Below, piece by piece: positions 1 to 11,283 of a DNA stretch of 64,000 bases (positions are counted from its first letter, which is position 1; every line of letters begins with the position of its first letter). A program made the position numbers and the translations under genes. Source of the DNA: Nymphalis io (Eukaryota > Arthropoda > Insecta > Lepidoptera > Nymphalidae); assembly GCF_905147045.1 (NCBI RefSeq), contig NC_065906.1:5766001-5830000 (forward strand), read 5' to 3'. The notes below the pieces were generated by a model. It was not told where the DNA came from and made no database searches. It saw only the letters and a list, made by a program, of their open reading frames with translations.

Positions 1-192
1 TGACGGACATTCAGCACAATTTTCTTTCCAATAACTTGGCGACGATGGCGAAGCGGGTGACAGAGACGGGATGACGCGAGCTAACGACGTCAGTGACAAA
101 CGCTTACCCTATCCATTGGAGTGTTGCGAGCGAGCGCGGCTCGGCGCAAATGATGTGGAACTGATGCAAGCACCTAACGATCTTTACGTCTT
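1..192 (+). repeat. Dispersed repeat G, copy 1
   Basis: This GC-richer block shares ordered segments with 7570-7717. Both contain CAATTTTCTTTCCAATAACT, then a 'gagctaacgaNgtcagtgac' segment, then 'aacgcttac', a run of 'gcgagcg'-like sequence and 'ggaact'. The short open frame across it is a by-product of the GC-rich repeat and does not look like a gene. The 5' limit lies outside the window. The family is not classified here. Confidence 0.6.
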
Positions 193-735
193 TTCACCGA
201 CACGAACGGGACTATTTATTCTTTTCCGTTTGATTGTACTCGCTTCAGAATTCAAATGTATATCAATATTTATTGAATATGTTATATTGTTTTAAGCAGC
301 CTTTTCAAGATGAAACAAAATTTTGTGTTGTTTTTTTTTCAAGTCTATTAAAGAAGTATATAAATGAAATTAAAATTGAATTATTATTAATGTTATAAAG
401 CATAAATTATATTGAACAATACACAAGTTTATAAGCGTCTTCATTTAATCAAATTTGATATTCATCATAATTATGATGTATAGTAAATGTCATTCTATTT
501 GTTTTTATTTTTCTTATAGTTAAGATTAAAATATTTTTATCAAAAGAGTTTTATTACGATGGATGAGATATTTCAATTGAAACTGATATTTTATCTAATC
601 GTGACAGAGGATTCCTTTTCAAAACGTAGCCACACACTCGAGAACTTGATACTTTAGTTTAATAAAACATTTTTAATATATGTTTGATTTATTTTTGTAT
701 TATACCACTGTAACTATACAAAGAACATACCATCC
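193..735. other. AT-rich gene-free stretch
   Basis: AT-rich sequence with homopolymer runs. No coding frame or recognisable repeat is visible. Confidence 0.5.
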
Positions 736-863
736 TAATTCTAAAGGTGGCGTTTTGACGATGTCAAGAATGGCTAAAATTTCTTATAGCGCCGATGTCT
801 ATGGGCGATGATGACTTAACATCAGGTGGCATTTTAACCCGTCTACCTATATTTATAAAAAAA
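736..863 (+). repeat. Family D interspersed repeat, 3' part
   Basis: Carries the 3' half of the most abundant repeat in the window: 'ggtggcg', 'atttcttatagcgccgatg', 'tctatgggcgatg', 'acatcaggtggc', 'gtctacctat', then an A-rich tail. The 5' half is missing, as expected of a 5'-truncated retroposed copy. Confidence 0.7.
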
Positions 864-1847
864 TACTATTCAGATACATAATACATTCGTATATCACCAA
901 AACCTTATATGCATTAATAATATAAGTTATGAATTCATTTAAGAGTATTAATTCTCTTTCATCTAGCTAATGTGGAGACAGGACTAAAGGCATATAATTA
1001 ATTAGCTTTGAGGCTATAGAATGTTGTGGTACTGTAAAACGAACGGTGCTTCCTTTGTCTTCAGATTATGTCAAGTGTGCATTTGAACTTAAGACAAGCC
1101 AACTAAGGTGCACCCGTAAAGTTATCGCGACCCATCCGTAACCACTTCAATGTTCTTGTTGTTACTTTAAGTATTTAATTTAATTATAAACGTTGTTAAA
1201 CGTGACTAGTTAAACAAAGTTCTCTTATTCTTTCGAATGTCAAATCAGTAGTGTGATGTTATTTATATTGTATTACCTTTCTCAATAAATGTTCTATATA
1301 ACTGAAAATGTTTTTCTCAAATCCTTGGATTACAGAAAATATCCTGAAATTTTGCGATTGAAAAATTAATAAAAATAAAAATAATAATAATAAAAAGATC
1401 CCAACTTTCTCATCAAGATAAGAAAAGGCCCAGCAATGGGACATTGACCACATGTTACTTTTATTTTAAATATTTTTATATGTGTTGAATTATTTGTTTA
1501 AAAAAAACTACGATGTAATTAATCAGCGAAGTTATACGGTTTAAATTTTTCTCTTTCTTTCTATTTTTCAATTACAGCTGATTGACGATCCTAAGTACTT
1601 CTAACGCCTTTTTTATTCAGAATGCAATGAATTGCAATGCGGAGAGAAGATTGATTTTAGTTACTTGTACCCTTGATTAAACTTATATTCTTAAGATTTT
1701 TTTTTGACGAATTTGTAGTTAGTAATATAAATCATTTTTTTTTATTCTAACTGGTCTTTTTTGTTGTTTTAGATATTTTCATCATTGATTATGTACTAAT
1801 AAAATTATACTTTATCATTATTATAACGATTATCAGTATCAGTATCA
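864..1847. other. AT-rich gene-free stretch
   Basis: Nothing recognisable. A short minus-strand open frame at 1259-1453 encodes a low-complexity hydrophobic stretch from T/A-rich DNA and is not credible as a gene. Confidence 0.5.
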
Positions 1848-1912
1848 GTAACAGCCTGTAAATGTCCCACTGCTGGGCTAAGGCCTCCTCTCCCTTTTTT
1901 TTTTTTGAGGAG
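1848..1912 (-). mobile_element. SINE A 3' fragment, reverse orientation
   Basis: Reverse complement of the SINE A 3' end (the 'gcccagcagtgggac...caggctgttac' region seen whole at 27240-27540). It stops in a T-run at the exact point where a forward SINE A begins, forming a tail-to-head composite. Confidence 0.75.
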
Positions 1913-2162
1913 AGCCGAGATGGCCCAGTGGTAAGAACGCGTGAATCTTAACCGATGAACGTGGGTTCAAACCCGGGCAAGCACCTCTGAATTTACATGT
2001 GCTTAATTTCTGTTTATAATTCATCTCGTGCTTTTCGGTGAAGGAAAACATCGTGAGGAAACCTGCATGTGTCTAATTTCATCGAAATTCTGCCACATGT
2101 GTATTCCACCAACCCGCACTGGAGCAGCGTGGTGGAATAAGCTCCAAACCTTCTCCTCAAAA
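1913..2162 (+). mobile_element. SINE A (tRNA-derived), 3'-shortened copy
   Basis: Begins with a tRNA-like head: box A-like TGGCCCAGTGGTAAGAACGC and box B-like GGTTCAAACC, as expected for an RNA polymerase III promoter. The body continues through 'tgtgcttaattt', 'acatcgtgaggaaacctgc', 'tctgccacatgtg' and 'ggagcagcgtggtggaata' to 'ccttctcctcaaaa'. The usual 3' end is absent. It resembles tRNA-headed lepidopteran SINEs of the Metulj type; that naming is from memory. Confidence 0.8.
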
Positions 2163-3054
2163 TGATTATGGCTACTCTAAATTGAGGAAAGCTTTTCGCC
2201 GTGACCGGAATCGATAACAACGTATTTTGATTTTAATAGTGTTTTAGCCACGTTTATACAAATAAAGGCAAAAAGTGATGGCAGTTAAAATCCAAACACA
2301 ATAAAGGTAGAATGGATTAGAAACATAAAAAGTATTTACTCTTTAGTTTAAAAAAAAAAATGCATAGTATTTTTTATCCAAGCCTAATTTTGGGTCTTAT
2401 TGGTAATTTTCCCCGACCATTGTGCATTTATGATTAAAGTGGGCCCTGAACTAATCTTAAGGAATTTAATACATAGAGATAGTGTTCCATTATTAGAATG
2501 TGTATATGTGTGTAATATATAAGTTGCCCACTTATTACATTCATAAATGCTGAAATCATAAACCCTCTTTTTGGCCTTCTCCCGTCTGGTTGAAATTTTA
2601 GAGCAACGTTTCTGCATGTAACAATCAAAATGCAACGTTTCTGATGCATAATGGAAAAAAGGATTTACTTTCATCACTTGCCGAGTTTTACGGGATCCTT
2701 TTTATTGATGTCTTCGTGACCTTAGTTCCATAGTTATACTGCTCTTGTTTTATGTGTACAGCGTACAAGCCTTTACCATCCAGCAGCTCATCGAACGCTG
2801 ATTATAAATATATTTACGAGTGACTACTACGATATGACTTGGGATAACCTGACTTCAAACAAATTCACTAAAGATTTTATTAAATGTGCGAACAATGTCT
2901 ACCGACATTGTTCGCACATTTAATTAATTGTTAAAAAAATTCCTATTGTCTTTTGAAATGTTTATTGATATAACATTGCGAATTGTCTTTCATTGCGTTT
3001 TGTCTTTCCATCAAAGTTGAAGTAAAATTGTCAATATCAAATAGTTGGACTAAG
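2163..3054. other. AT-rich gene-free stretch with one hairpin
   Basis: No coding or repeat content recognised except the perfect hairpin at 2879-2924. The overlapping minus-strand open frames at 2384-2677 have no recognisable protein character. Confidence 0.5.
2879..2924. repeat. Perfect inverted repeat, 21-bp arms, 4-nt loop
   Basis: Left arm 2879-2899 is exactly complementary to 2904-2924, with loop TACC. The arm core is TGTGCGAACAATGTC. No flanking transposon termini are seen. Confidence 0.95.
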
Positions 3055-3185
3055 GTAGGAGACCTGAGGAGAAGGCTTTAGAGATTATTCTACCATTCTA
3101 AGCTTGGATGGATTGGCACATGCGACAAATTCAGTCTATGAAAATTAAGTGCTCATCTCAATTATGATAAAAATTAATGGGCTTA
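3055..3185 (-). mobile_element. SINE A, degenerate internal fragment
   Basis: Reads as a diverged reverse complement of the SINE A body: 'gaggagaaggctttagag', 'cacatgcgacaaattcagt', 'gaaaattaagtgc'. It is much more diverged than the copies at 4347 or 27240, so probably older. Confidence 0.45.
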
Positions 3186-3483
3186 CCTGTATATATTGTT
3201 TAGAGAATGATTAATTAAATAATACTGTCTTTTTCTTTTCATGTCAAATCAACAATGAAATAAAGAGAAATCAGTGCTTAACTAAGCCCTCACTAAACAA
3301 CGTTTATATATATTATCCTTATATTTAATAGATAAAAGAAGAAGATATTAGATATTATAGAATGTTAGGATAAAAATATGATAAAACAGAAGTATTTAAA
3401 AAAGTCAAAATGTTACGTGTATCTTAAAATCGTTAAAAGATGATGATTCAAACTAAAAGCTTTATATGACCATAATATGTGAT

Positions 3484-3815
3484 TGCCTCGTTGGTCTAGT
3501 GGCTTGATGTAAGGCCGCAGACCCGGAGGTCCTGGGTTCAATTCCCAGGTCGGACCAATGAAAAGTTATTGGGTTTTTCTGTCAGAAAATTCTCAGTAGC
3601 AGCCCGGAGTCTGGAAGTTGGAAAGCCGTTGGTCCTGCGCCGGAACTCTTTTCGGTCGTGTCGGATTGCCGTCCCATCAGATTATGAGTGTTAGGGAATA
3701 AAGAGTGCACCTTTGTTTGCGCACACACTTTTGCACTATAATATCTCCTGCATAGTTGGCTAATCTCTCTTGAGATTGGCCGCCATGGTTGAAATCGGTT
3801 TGGAGGACATTATAA
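3484..3815 (+). mobile_element. SINE B (tRNA-derived)
   Basis: The head 'gcctcgttggtctagtggc...ggttcaattcccaggtc' has a box A-like TGGTCTAGTGGC and a box B-like GGTTCAATTCC. The body includes 'gttattgggtttttctgtc', 'attctcagtagcagcccgg', 'tcggattgccgtcccatc', 'gcgcacacacttttgcacta' and 'tctcttgagattggccgcc', closing near 'ggaggacatta'. A sibling at 53009-53372 has an extra segment ('gtgtgtacactcccgtgcct') that this copy lacks. Confidence 0.8.
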
Positions 3816-4346
3816 TATGTGAAAAACAACTATCATTTTACAAAACAAAACCGACATCAAATAAAATTGAGCCCAAAATAAAATGTATCCCCTATTTTGT
3901 GATCCTAGGGGTGGTATTTTTTTGTACAAAATTTAAATGGGAATTATAGGTATGATGGGTCCCATATAAAAAAAAATCCAAATCGTTTCATATAAGAAAA
4001 AAATATAAAACCGAATTGAAAAGCTTCTCCTTTTTTTGAGAATGATTAAAAATGTTACTTTTGTGTGAGATATCTTATCGAATTACGGGTAACACAAGAT
4101 TCCGTAATAAAAGAGATAAAAATAAGCATCGCTGTCGTGATTTAGTGCTGAGTCCCAAGCGGTGCGAAGGCATTAATATCGATGTATACACATGTACGTT
4201 TTGTTATCCGAGTGTGACACGACCCACGCAAATGATCTGGAAAAAAGCAGAGGTCGGCGTGACAATCACTGAATTTCAAGTGTATCTCATTTTTGGAGAT
4301 TATTTGATTAAATAATTTTTGTTTTATTTCTTTTATATGAAATAGA
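3816..4346. other. AT-rich stretch, possible old repeat relic
   Basis: Between about 3840 and 3975 there are phrases such as 'ggggtggtatttttttgtac' and 'atgggtcccatata' that look like a decayed transposon, but I cannot assign a family. The short open frame at 4052-4315 has no recognisable domain. Confidence 0.3.
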
Positions 4347-4649
4347 GCCGAAATGGCCCAGTGGTAAGTACGCGTGAATCTTAACCGATCATCGTGGGTT
4401 CAAACCCGGGCAAGCACCACTGAATTTTCATGTGCTTAATTTGTGATTATAATTCATCTTTGCTTTGCTTGACGGTGAAGGAAAACATCGTGAGGAAACC
4501 TGCATGTGTCTAATTTGACTGAAATTCTGCCACATGTGTATTACACCAACCCGCATTGGAGGAGCGTGGTGGAATAGACTCCAAACCTTCTCCTCAAAAA
4601 AGAGGAGAGGAGGCCTTATCCCAGCAGTGGGCATTCACTGGCTGTTAAT
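4347..4649 (+). mobile_element. SINE A, near full length
   Basis: A complete head-to-tail copy: tRNA-like head with both boxes, the body, and the 3' end 'aggaggcctta...cagcagtgggcattcactggctgtta'. Confidence 0.85.
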
Positions 4650-5827
4650 CTAAAATGCAGAATGGTGGATATACGTAGTCGAATTTGGACCACGGATATT
4701 GGACCAACTTCTATTTATTAATAATCTTTAAATAAGAAACGTTAGAGTTTTTACTACTTTTTACCTATTGTTTGTTTACACTGTAATCGTTTTATGCATA
4801 AATTGTAAGATATTGCTTAAAGGCCGCCTTTGTGTACTCTAACTCAAACTTATTTCTATTTAACTTATTTTTTGTGCAATAAAGGCATAAAATATTCTTA
4901 AACTAATTTTACATAAATATATTATGTAAATAGCATTTCGATAAAACCTGTGATCACCCTTAAACTTAATGCATAACGAATGAGGTTCTAAAAAAGGTAC
5001 ATCAGGTAGTTTGAGTCTACGCTATTGACGAGAGGCGTTTTGTGGAAAAGTAATTTACGATACACAATTACGTGAGTATATTATAAATAGAAAGGTATCT
5101 TTATACGAATATAGGACTAGAACTTGGTTTTAGGAGTCAAAAACTTATATTATAATAGCATGAATACAAAATAATTTACTTAACAAGTAGGTTAAGAAGT
5201 GTTATATGTTTATTAGATTGTTGTTTTATAAAGACCTAGATTCCTCTACTGTATCCGTACCCTTAGTAATATATATGCAAAAATCGTGATCGGTTGAGTA
5301 GTTAAGACTTTAAAGCGTAACAAACAAACGAACCCACTTTCGCCTTTATAGTGTTAGTTAATGTGCCTCGTGTGTTAGCCTACTTTCAATAAAGACTAGT
5401 AAACATCATCAAATATTAACCAAGTCGTTAGCAAAAGTTCAGGTGTGTTTTATTGAACGGGAGGAACACGACACCTCTACGATATACTTAAAGATTATAA
5501 AGTAAATACAAAGTAAAGTAAATATAAAGTAAATCGTAGAAACTCGTACATAAAATGAAAGTATGTATCGGTCTGTGATTTTTAAAATAACTGCTATTTT
5601 TAAAATTATTATGGCTATTTGTAAGTTATTAGAACTAAAATAACCATTATTTTAATTTTTGTCTGCTTGTTTGTTCGGGTTAGTTTTCAATATTGGTAAA
5701 ACTTACAATTGAAAAAAAAACCATTATTATAGGGAGTTTTCCCAACTGTTTAGTCTTAATTCGACATATTAAATCAAATTGGTTGAGTATATCAAACGTT
5801 GCAACATAAGAACGTATATATCCAATC
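4650..5827. other. AT-rich gene-free stretch with a transposon-relic tail
   Basis: At 5255-5350 the phrases 'gtgatcggttgagtagtta' and 'gtaacaaacaaacgaaccca' resemble the end of a very common decayed lepidopteran repeat, also seen at 44600-44795. The rest is featureless. Confidence 0.35.
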
Positions 5828-5887
5828 TTAATACCTCTCCTAAATAGAAGTGGATGTTTTAGCCCAGCAGTGGGACTTTTACAGGCT
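5828..5887 (+). mobile_element. SINE A 3'-end fragment
   Basis: Matches only the last part of SINE A: 'ttttagcccagcagtgggac...caggcta'. Confidence 0.6.
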
Positions 5888-6384
5888 ACAGACATTGTAG
5901 TTAAGTGTCATATTGAGTCATAATTTTAAGAGTTAAAGTTTTACTATCAAGAGATAGCAAATTCTTTAGCCTCTGCTGTGGTTTCCTCTGAATTTTCATT
6001 ATGCAAATTTGTTTGGATAGTTTTGAATGAAAGCTTGAGCTTTTAAAGTAATTTCTGTAAAATCTTATGGATTCATGTTTCAACTTTAAAACATGTACAA
6101 GAATGATAAATAATTTATTGTTTATTTTAAGATTTTATTTATTTATTACAACAAAATATTAATGTTTATTTCTATTCCATGCACCCTTATTGCCTTGTCA
6201 GCTTGTTTGAGCGCTGCTTAAACTTAGACAAACAAACATATATAATAAGAACAGACATAACTCAAACATAATAAAAAAAACAAAAAATAATAATAATACA
6301 CAGGCGAGCCATCAATAAACAAAGCAAAACAAAGCGTATTGAATATTGTAATATTGGATCACAAACGTATTAGGTAATTAGGAT
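5888..6384. other. AT-rich gene-free stretch
   Basis: Simple A/T-rich sequence; no feature recognised. Confidence 0.5.
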
Positions 6385-6702
6385 GCCGAGATGGCCCAGT
6401 AAGCCGAGATGGCCCAGTGGTAAGAACGCGTGAATCTTAACCGATGATCGTGGGTTCAAACCCGGGCAAGCACCACTGAATTTTCATGTGCTTAATTTGT
6501 GATTATAAATCATCTTGTGCTATACGGCGAACAAAAACATTGTGAGGAAACCTTCATGTGTCTAATTTCACTGAAATTCTGCCACATGTGTATTCCATCA
6601 ACCCGCACTGGAGCATCGCGGTGAAATAAGCTCCAAACCTTCTCCTCAAAAAGGGAGATGAGGCCTTCAGTCCAGCAGTGTGACATTCACAGGCTATTAC
6701 GG
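6385..6702 (+). mobile_element. SINE A, full length with duplicated head
   Basis: A full SINE A whose first 16 bases (GCCGAGATGGCCCAGT, 6385-6400) are repeated at 6403-6418 before the element continues. The 3' end 'cagcagtgtgacattcacag...ctattac' is present. Confidence 0.85.
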
Positions 6703-6889
6703 ATGAATTAGGATTATACTCTGGATACTATAGATACTGTTTCAGTTAAGATTATAAATGTAAATTGTATGTGTTGGTAGCGGTGTAGTCATGTATATTT
6801 TAATAATATTAATGTATATGTGTTTTCATGTATAACGTATATAAGTATGTACATATGTTATTTCAGTAATCATTGAATTTGTTAAATCA

Positions 6890-7003
6890 ATCTCTTATTT
6901 ACGCATCTTTGAATCGACATTTCACAAGGTTAATTTAAGCTTCACCGTTTCGGAAGGTAGATTCTATCGAAAGAAAATGTCAAGATACTTAGTAGTTTCT
7001 CTT
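6890..7003 (+). repeat. Family E repeat, diverged copy
   Basis: A decayed version of the family E phrases 'gaatcgac', 'ccgtttcggaaggtagattc', 'tatcgaaagaaaatgtcaag' and 'tagtagtttctcttttt'. Clearer copies are at 19784-19918 and 56443-56603. Confidence 0.45.
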
Positions 7004-7073
7004 TTTCATACACTAAAAAATATAAGTTAAGTAATTATAACAATATAAGCGTTTGTAGCTTAAATAACTTACT

Positions 7074-7342
7074 TGTAGGGTTTTGTTAAAGTCCGTCTGG
7101 GTAGGTACCACCCGCTCATCAGATATTCTACCGCTAAACAGCAATACTTAGTATTGTTGCATTTTAGTTTGAAGGTTAAGTGAGCCAGTATTACTACAGG
7201 CACAAGAGACATAATATCTTCGTTCCCAGGGTTGGTGCCGCAATTGCGATGTAATGAATGGTTAATATTTATAGAAAGGGCGGTGGAGACCGCTTCACAT
7301 CAGGTGGCCCATTTCCTCGTCCGCCTACCTATAATATATAAT
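7074..7342 (+). repeat. Family D interspersed repeat, near full length
   Basis: The order seen across copies is: 'gtaggg-ttt', 'gtctgggtaggtaccaccc', 'catcagatattctaccgc', 'gcaatacttagtattgttg', 'ggcacaagagacataatatc', 'cacatcaggtggccca', 'cgtccgcctacctat', then an A/T-rich tail. Confidence 0.8.
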
Positions 7343-7569
7343 AAAGTTATAAGAGCCCGGATTTAAGCCTATATCTATATGTATATGTATGATATATACA
7401 TTTTACAATTTATGGTCTCCCCTTAACAGAAAAACAAATGAACATATATTTTTTTATTCACTAAAACTAATCTTCGAAAATACCTTGCTTACGTGAACCT
7501 AGACATGTTCGTATTCGCAACAACGCATTATAATATAATCTAGAAGAAGGAAGGTAAAATCAGGGAATA

Positions 7570-7717
7570 GCGAATTCATCACAATTTTCTTTCCAATAAC
7601 TCGTGACTCGGCGACGCAGGCAACTCGAGCTAACGATGTCAGTGACGAACGCTTACTTCTATTGAGCGTAGCGATGCTACGTGAGGCAAACGACACGGAA
7701 CTACAGTCTAATTTAAA
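7570..7717 (+). repeat. Dispersed repeat G, copy 2
   Basis: Second copy of the block at 1-192, same orientation, with internal deletions. The minus-strand open frame over it is a by-product of the repeat. Confidence 0.6.
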
Positions 7718-9543
7718 TTATATACTCTATGATTATTTTATCGATATAACATACGTTTTTTAACTTCTAAGCTGTTATATATATATGATAATCGATCTCT
7801 TTCAATTCTTTGTCCCCACACACAGTGGATAAAACACATGTTTCTCAAACAACGGTCATGGGTGTCTCAAACAACGGTCATCGGACAAGTAAGTTTTGCA
7901 GCACGAAATTTGTGTTAACGATTATCGGATCAAATAAATACGGTAAGGAAAGATTTGAATGATTATTTGAACCATATTTTTATATATGCACAAACATATA
8001 GTAGAATATTAGCAATGGTAGACGTAGCAGTAGGTTTTTGCTAGGCAATGGTTTTAAAATTGTATTACTTTTAGTATCATTTAATATATATGCATTATGC
8101 TAATATGCATTCCAACAAGCACTGTTCAGAGTTAAATAAAATTCATTCGAGTTACCGATTTGATGTTTACGGTAACGACCTCGACCGACGACGGAAATAT
8201 CAGTATGGTCAATATGTACAAAGTTACAACTACTGCCAGACGGTTGTGGAACGTAAATCTCATTCAATTTAAAGCGACAGGACGAAACTGAAATAGCCAA
8301 GCTTTTTAATCTTAAAAGTATTTTATATATGAAATGATAAAAGTTGCTTATTTTTTTATTAAAAATCGAGTATAATAATTACTGAACGTGAAAAACCTAT
8401 ACCTAATTCCTACGAACACTAAAAATATGAATTCATACAAAGTACAATTCTTAGTTTAGCGAACATAATGGACTAAACTGTAGTCGTGTACCGAACTAAA
8501 TCGCGTTAAAAAATGTATATGGATAAAACATTTTTTTTAACAATTTAGAATATCAAATTATCGTGTTTGTAATGGGGTCATTATTTAAAAAGAATTATTT
8601 TAGAAAGCGCGCGTTGTCCTTGCCTGAACAGTAAACGTTATGCATCGAGCATTAGCGTGGGCGTTTTATTTCATAAATACTATACGAATATTGGGCAATT
8701 ACATTTATTTCTAGTAAATGGCTTGCTACCTAAAAAGGCTGACACTTTTTAACAAATATCTCAGGAATATTACTGAATAATTAATTAATGAAATTAAATC
8801 TATTTATTAACACATACTTTTAATTTAGTAAGGCTGTGTAATTTTCTTGCTGAATCTTCATAAACGGTAATATTAGCGACGTCTGATATATTATATAGGA
8901 GCTTTTTGTTATCGCTTATGTGGCACGAACCGGGCAAATGACTTGGAAAAGATGCTAGTGTGGACCTCTTCACGACCGAACAGCACATTGAGGCTATTTT
9001 TTCGCAGATTAATATTATAAATTTTTATAGGGATTGAATATAGAGATATATATGATAGTAAGGCTAGCTAAGTGTTAAATAATTAAAGAAAAAAAAAACA
9101 GGCAGTCATAGGGACTGCCGATAGAAGTGAAAATTTGAAGCTGTTAAATATATTTATACAATTTTAATATCTATTGGCACTTCAAATAATAATTCCTTTA
9201 ATAAAAAGGACATATCTTTTTATTCATCAAAATATATATATCGCAAACTCGGTGCAAAATATGAATACAGCTTAATTTAAATAAATAATAGTTAAAATAC
9301 ACTTATATTATTGGTATATATTGTTAGTATTAACATAAATTACAATCATTATTATCCTCATTAATTTTCAACAGTACTTCAATTATTTATACTTTCAACG
9401 ATTTCATTAAATTAACATTAGCATTTCGGTGACGCGAAGCCAAACGAGTCTATCCCCTACGACAAACCAGCGTTGCGCCTAAAGAGTTTTCACTTCAAAA
9501 AGGGATATATTAAAGCCCGGTTACTATATTCAAAAAACGATTC
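7718..9543. other. AT-rich gene-free stretch
   Basis: Holds a small tandem duplication (TCTCAAACAACGGTCAT at 7843-7859 and 7865-7881, period 22). The short opposing open frames at 8090-8300 overlap on both strands and show no recognisable domain. Confidence 0.4.
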
Positions 9544-9778
9544 TTGGTGGTATGGCTTCTTATAACCCTATTGGAATAAGTGCCACTCATTCATCACATA
9601 TTCTACCACCATGCAGCAGTATTAAGTATTCCTGTGTTCCAGTTTGAAGGGTTCGTGAAATCGTGTTAGTGGCGCATGGGCAATGTAAGGGAAAGTTAAT
9701 GTTTTTTACAGTGCTAATGTCTATGGGCGGTGGCGAACACGTTATCAAGAAACACATTTCATAGTTTTTATAAAAAAA
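9544..9778 (+). repeat. Family D interspersed repeat
   Basis: A diverged copy with 'tggtggtatggct' at the start, 'attctaccacca', 'gtgttccagtttgaagggtt', 'gtctatgggcggtgg' and an A-run at the 3' end. Confidence 0.7.
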
Positions 9779-10079
9779 AACATTGGCTTTGCTTACTTGT
9801 CTAATAATTGCCGTTTTTATAGAAACACTAGTAGGTATCGCTCATATTTATGTACCCTATCCCACCCTACCCTGCCTTTCATTCGTAGCTTTCTTAGTGT
9901 AAGTAAAAGCCAATAATAATATTAATATAACATATTATACCATAGTAATAGTAGCTTCTGAATTACGCCTCGCAAACAGTACTATCTGTAAAAATCGAAT
10001 CATTTCTTGAATACTGTAATAATAATATTTTTTCGATTGATATCGATAAATATCAATTCTTATATTTAATAGTTGAATA

Positions 10080-10126
10080 GCAAAGGTTTGGAGCTCATTT
10101 TAGCACGCTACCCGAACTTGGTTTGG
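10080..10126 (-). mobile_element. SINE A short fragment
   Basis: 'aaggtttggagctcatttta' then 'gcacgct' matches the reverse complement of the SINE A body only. Old and short. Confidence 0.35.
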
Positions 10127-10513
10127 AATGTTTTGATAATGTACTTAAATGCTTGTAACTTATATGAAGTTTACTTTTTCAAAAATATACAATTTTATAT
10201 AAATTTTGAGTTCTTCTAAATTCATAATAAAGACTTGGAAGTTATTGATTCAATAGTAACACAACTTTTGAGAGCATATTTGAATAATAAAATAGTTTTG
10301 ATTTCACTAAGCCACAATTATTAGTCTTTTAAAGACCAATTCTATGAAGACATAGATGCATAATGTAAGGAAAACCAAGGCATATTGAAGATAGCAAAAG
10401 ACGTAAGAGCGACTTGAATCGAGTATCCTCCTGAACAGTAGACGCTGAAAGGGTTGTGCATAATAAATTTAACGTATAGTGTTGCACCTTAATAAATATA
10501 GGACGATTTATGT

Positions 10514-10629
10514 TTTGTTTTTTCGGTTTATGTTAGTCTTAATAAATAAAAAACAAATTTCATTTATATTATTTGTTTTTTCGGTTTATGTTAGTCTTAA
10601 TAAATAAAAAACAAATTTCATTTATATTA
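10514..10629. repeat. Exact 58-bp tandem duplication
   Basis: Copy 1 (10514-10571) and copy 2 (10572-10629) are identical base for base over 58 bp. The unit contains TCGGTTTATGTTAGTC. Perfect identity in this AT-rich setting implies a recent event or an assembly artefact. Confidence 0.9.
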
Positions 10630-10644
10630 TGGAAGTACTTAATT

Positions 10645-10860
10645 ATCGTTTAAGGCAACACTAAGCAAGATTAGTGGGCACATGGCTCAACGTCAAGTTG
10701 CATCGCTTTCGTAGCATGTAGCAGGTTTTACTGCAAATAGTTTAAATCTTTAACACAATGTTATCCGGCGCAAGCCGCAGAAGTGGCACTAACAAGCTTC
10801 CAGATCAGGGCGGCGCAAGTTTGGTTAAGTAAGCCGAACTCGCAAATATAAGCCAATTAC
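10645..10860 (+). repeat. Dispersed repeat H, copy 1
   Basis: Matches the reverse complement of 41405-41608, best over about 10675-10790 ('gtcaagttgcatcgctttcg', 'tagtttaaatctttaacaca', 'atgttatccggcgcaagccg'). Probably a transposon terminal region; the family is unknown to me. Confidence 0.75.
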
Positions 10861-11014
10861 TATGTCCGAGCTTTCTACTTATCTAATGAAGGTTGGTCTG
10901 TAATAACAAGAATACTAGTTGGATATAATTAGAGCTGGAATCGCTTAGTCGATAGAACACGTTACTTAAACATAGAACTCGGAGCGAGCCAGCGAGACCG
11001 GGCGAGTGCTACTG

Positions 11015-11105
11015 AGTTTAGTGCACGATTGGTATAATTCATCTCGTGTTCAGCTGTGAATGAAATTATCCTGAGGAACATGTATGTGTCTACCAACCCG
11101 CACGG
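11015..11105 (+). mobile_element. SINE A internal fragment
   Basis: 'ataattcatctcgtgttcag', 'cctgaggaacatgtatgtgt', 'accaacccgcac' follow the SINE A order with deletions. Confidence 0.5.
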
Positions 11106-11154
11106 AAAATATAAAAGCAGTTATCGGATTTATATAAAATATATAAATCATATA

Positions 11155-11283
11155 GTCACTCATATAGTCACCACCGCCCATAGACATTAGAACCGTAAGA
11201 AATATTAACCCTTAATCGTCAATGTGCGGTAGAATGTAATATGATTAGTGATACCTACCCAGAGGGGTTGCACGGAGTAATCC
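11155..11283 (-). repeat. Family D interspersed repeat, shortened
   Basis: Reverse complement of family D: 'caccaccgcccatagacatt', 'gtaagaaatattaacc', 'gatacctacccaga-ggg-ttgca'. The middle is deleted. Confidence 0.65.

Noticed and set aside
1913..1990. Possible functional tRNA gene at SINE heads (also 3484, 4347, 27240, 31315, 53009)
   Set aside because: Box A and B are present, but no complete cloverleaf with a paired acceptor stem was found, and each continues into a conserved SINE body.
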